From: an uncultured Actinomycetes bacterium | GTDB taxonomy: Bacteria; Actinomycetota; Acidimicrobiia; Acidimicrobiales; RAAP-2 | Reading direction: 5' to 3' | DNA length: 49,941 bases | NCBI GenBank assembly: GCA_903875425.1 | Contig: CAIQWC010000030.1 | Coordinates: 1-49,941 of the forward strand | Shown: positions 49,340-49,941 of the stretch, one piece after another | Layout: each line of letters opens with the position of its first letter | Position numbering within the stretch: position 1 is the stretch's first letter | Program-made: the position numbers and the translations under genes | Notes under the pieces: generated by a model | Database searches by the model: none | What the model was told of the DNA's origin: nothing | The model's input: the letters and a program-made list of their open reading frames with translations, nothing else

Positions 49340-49941
49340 GTCCTAAGTCCAAAACATCTACGAGTAAGTACGGCCCTATCGGCGACAAACTCAATGATCT
49401 TGACGACCGCCTGGGCGTAGCCCGTGGGGGTCGTACTCTCATGGACAAGATCTTCCCGGACCACTGGTCCTTCATGTTGGGTGAAATTGCGCTCTATTCC
49501 TTTATGATTTTGCTCGCTACGGGTATCTTCCTCACCTTGTACTACGTACCGAGCCAAACCCTCGTGACCTACCACGGGTCTTACCTTCCCTTACGTGGCG
49601 TTCGCGTGAGCCAAGCCTATGCTTCAAGCGTTGACTTGAGCTTCTCGGTTCGAGCCGGCTTGCTGGTGCGCCAGATGCACCACTGGGCCTGCGACATCTT
49701 TGTTGGCGCCATTGTGGTTCACATGGCTCGTGTCTTCTTTACCGGAGCGTTTCGTAAGCCTCGTGAGACCAACTGGCTCATTGGCTCACTGTTGTTGATT
49801 CTTTCTATTGTGAACGGCTTCCTCGGCTACTCCTTGCCCGATGACTTGGTCTCAGGCACGGGTATTCGAATTGCTTTCTCGATTATCGAGTCGATTCCGC
49901 TTGTTGGCTCCTACATCGCCACCATGCTCTTTGGCGGCAAC
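49336..49941 (+). CDS. qcrB: cytochrome b subunit of the bc1 complex, 3' end cut off
   Basis: The first 202 codons are present with an intact frame up to the window edge. An N-terminal cytoplasmic segment (RLGVARGGRTLMDKIFPDHW) leads into helix A (SFMLGEIALYSFMILLATG), then helix B with the first haem-ligand His pair, His115 and His129 (RQMHHWACDIFVGAIVVHM). ETNWLIG, NGFLGYSLPDDL and IIESIPLVGS match cytochrome b. The ATG overlaps the qcrA stop. Full-length actinobacterial QcrB would be about 500-550 residues, so more than half lies outside. Confidence 0.97.
   Translation, partial: MSPKSKTSTSKYGPIGDKLNDLDDRLGVARGGRTLMDKIFPDHWSFMLGEIALYSFMILLATGIFLTLYYVPSQTLVTYHGSYLPLRGVRVSQAYASSVDLSFSVRAGLLVRQMHHWACDIFVGAIVVHMARVFFTGAFRKPRETNWLIGSLLLILSIVNGFLGYSLPDDLVSGTGIRIAFSIIESIPLVGSYIATMLFGGN

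Noticed and set aside
1-49941. Mobile elements, CRISPR arrays, tRNA or rRNA genes
   Set aside because: No transposase or integrase motifs, no regular spaced repeats and no tRNA-like or rRNA-like segments were seen on either strand by reading; a covariance search was not possible.

Overview
The window is an almost gap-free stretch of bacterial chromosome with moderately high GC. It most likely comes from an actinobacterium (Actinomycetota), possibly Acidimicrobiia. The phylum rests on several things seen together: a mycothiol glycosyltransferase (MshA) followed by a YbjN-like gene, nickel superoxide dismutase with its processing protease, a ctaE-qcrC-qcrA-qcrB cluster encoding a dihaem cytochrome c and a three-helix Rieske protein, a HelD-type RNA polymerase motor, frequent GTG/TTG starts, and TANNNT hexamers six bases upstream of start codons (the leaderless-mRNA layout). 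The class is inference only. No rRNA, tRNA, CRISPR array, insertion sequence or prophage was seen, and no gap between genes exceeds about 225 bases.

Layout. (1) Positions 1-6971 are an accessory metabolic region: an FAD monooxygenase and a PPOX/flavin-fold protein on the minus strand, a divergent thiamine-diphosphate enzyme of the acetolactate-synthase type, a lipoprotein, a D-2-hydroxyacid dehydrogenase, a short-chain dehydrogenase lacking the usual catalytic residues, and a second lipoprotein. (2) 7072-8951 holds a TVGYGD ion channel, a small DksA/TraR-type zinc-finger protein, and the divergent sodN/sodX pair. (3) 8974-11105 holds an XRE regulator overlapping mshA, then a YbjN-like gene. 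(4) 11132-17957 is proC followed by the early haem genes hemA-hemC-hemD-hemB-hemL and an unknown membrane-anchored protein. (5) 18136-19482 is a geranylgeranyl-reductase-family flavoprotein (possibly a menaquinone reductase), divergent from (6) the complete fourteen-gene nuoA-N operon at 19546-35071, with an ATP-grasp gene attached to its end. (7) 35924-38944 is a 1006-residue membrane protein with a C-terminal MprF/LysX-like (DUF2156) aminoacyl-lipid synthase domain, and 39010-39504 is a small HAD protein. (8) 39495-44402 is a minus-strand operon hemE-hemH-hemY-lnt. (9) 44525 to the right edge is HelD, then ctaE-qcrC-qcrA-qcrB, cut by the edge.

How it fits together. Haem synthesis, NADH dehydrogenase, a likely menaquinone-modifying enzyme and the cytochrome bc-aa3 branch sit side by side, so the window encodes much of an aerobic, probably menaquinone-based respiratory chain plus most of its haem supply. 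The haem pathway is complete here from glutamyl-tRNA to haem or coprohaem except for the step done by ChdC/HemQ (if the coproporphyrin branch is used) or by a coproporphyrinogen decarboxylase (if the protoporphyrin branch is used).

The least expected observations are: leaderless promoter hexamers with identical spacing at three genes; an MprF-like protein whose N-terminus looks like a metallophosphoesterase stripped of its metal ligands; an apolipoprotein N-acyltransferase with Ser in place of the catalytic Cys; an SDR without Ser-Tyr-Lys; a ferrochelatase without cluster cysteines; and an unlisted 45-codon reading frame at 17954-18091.
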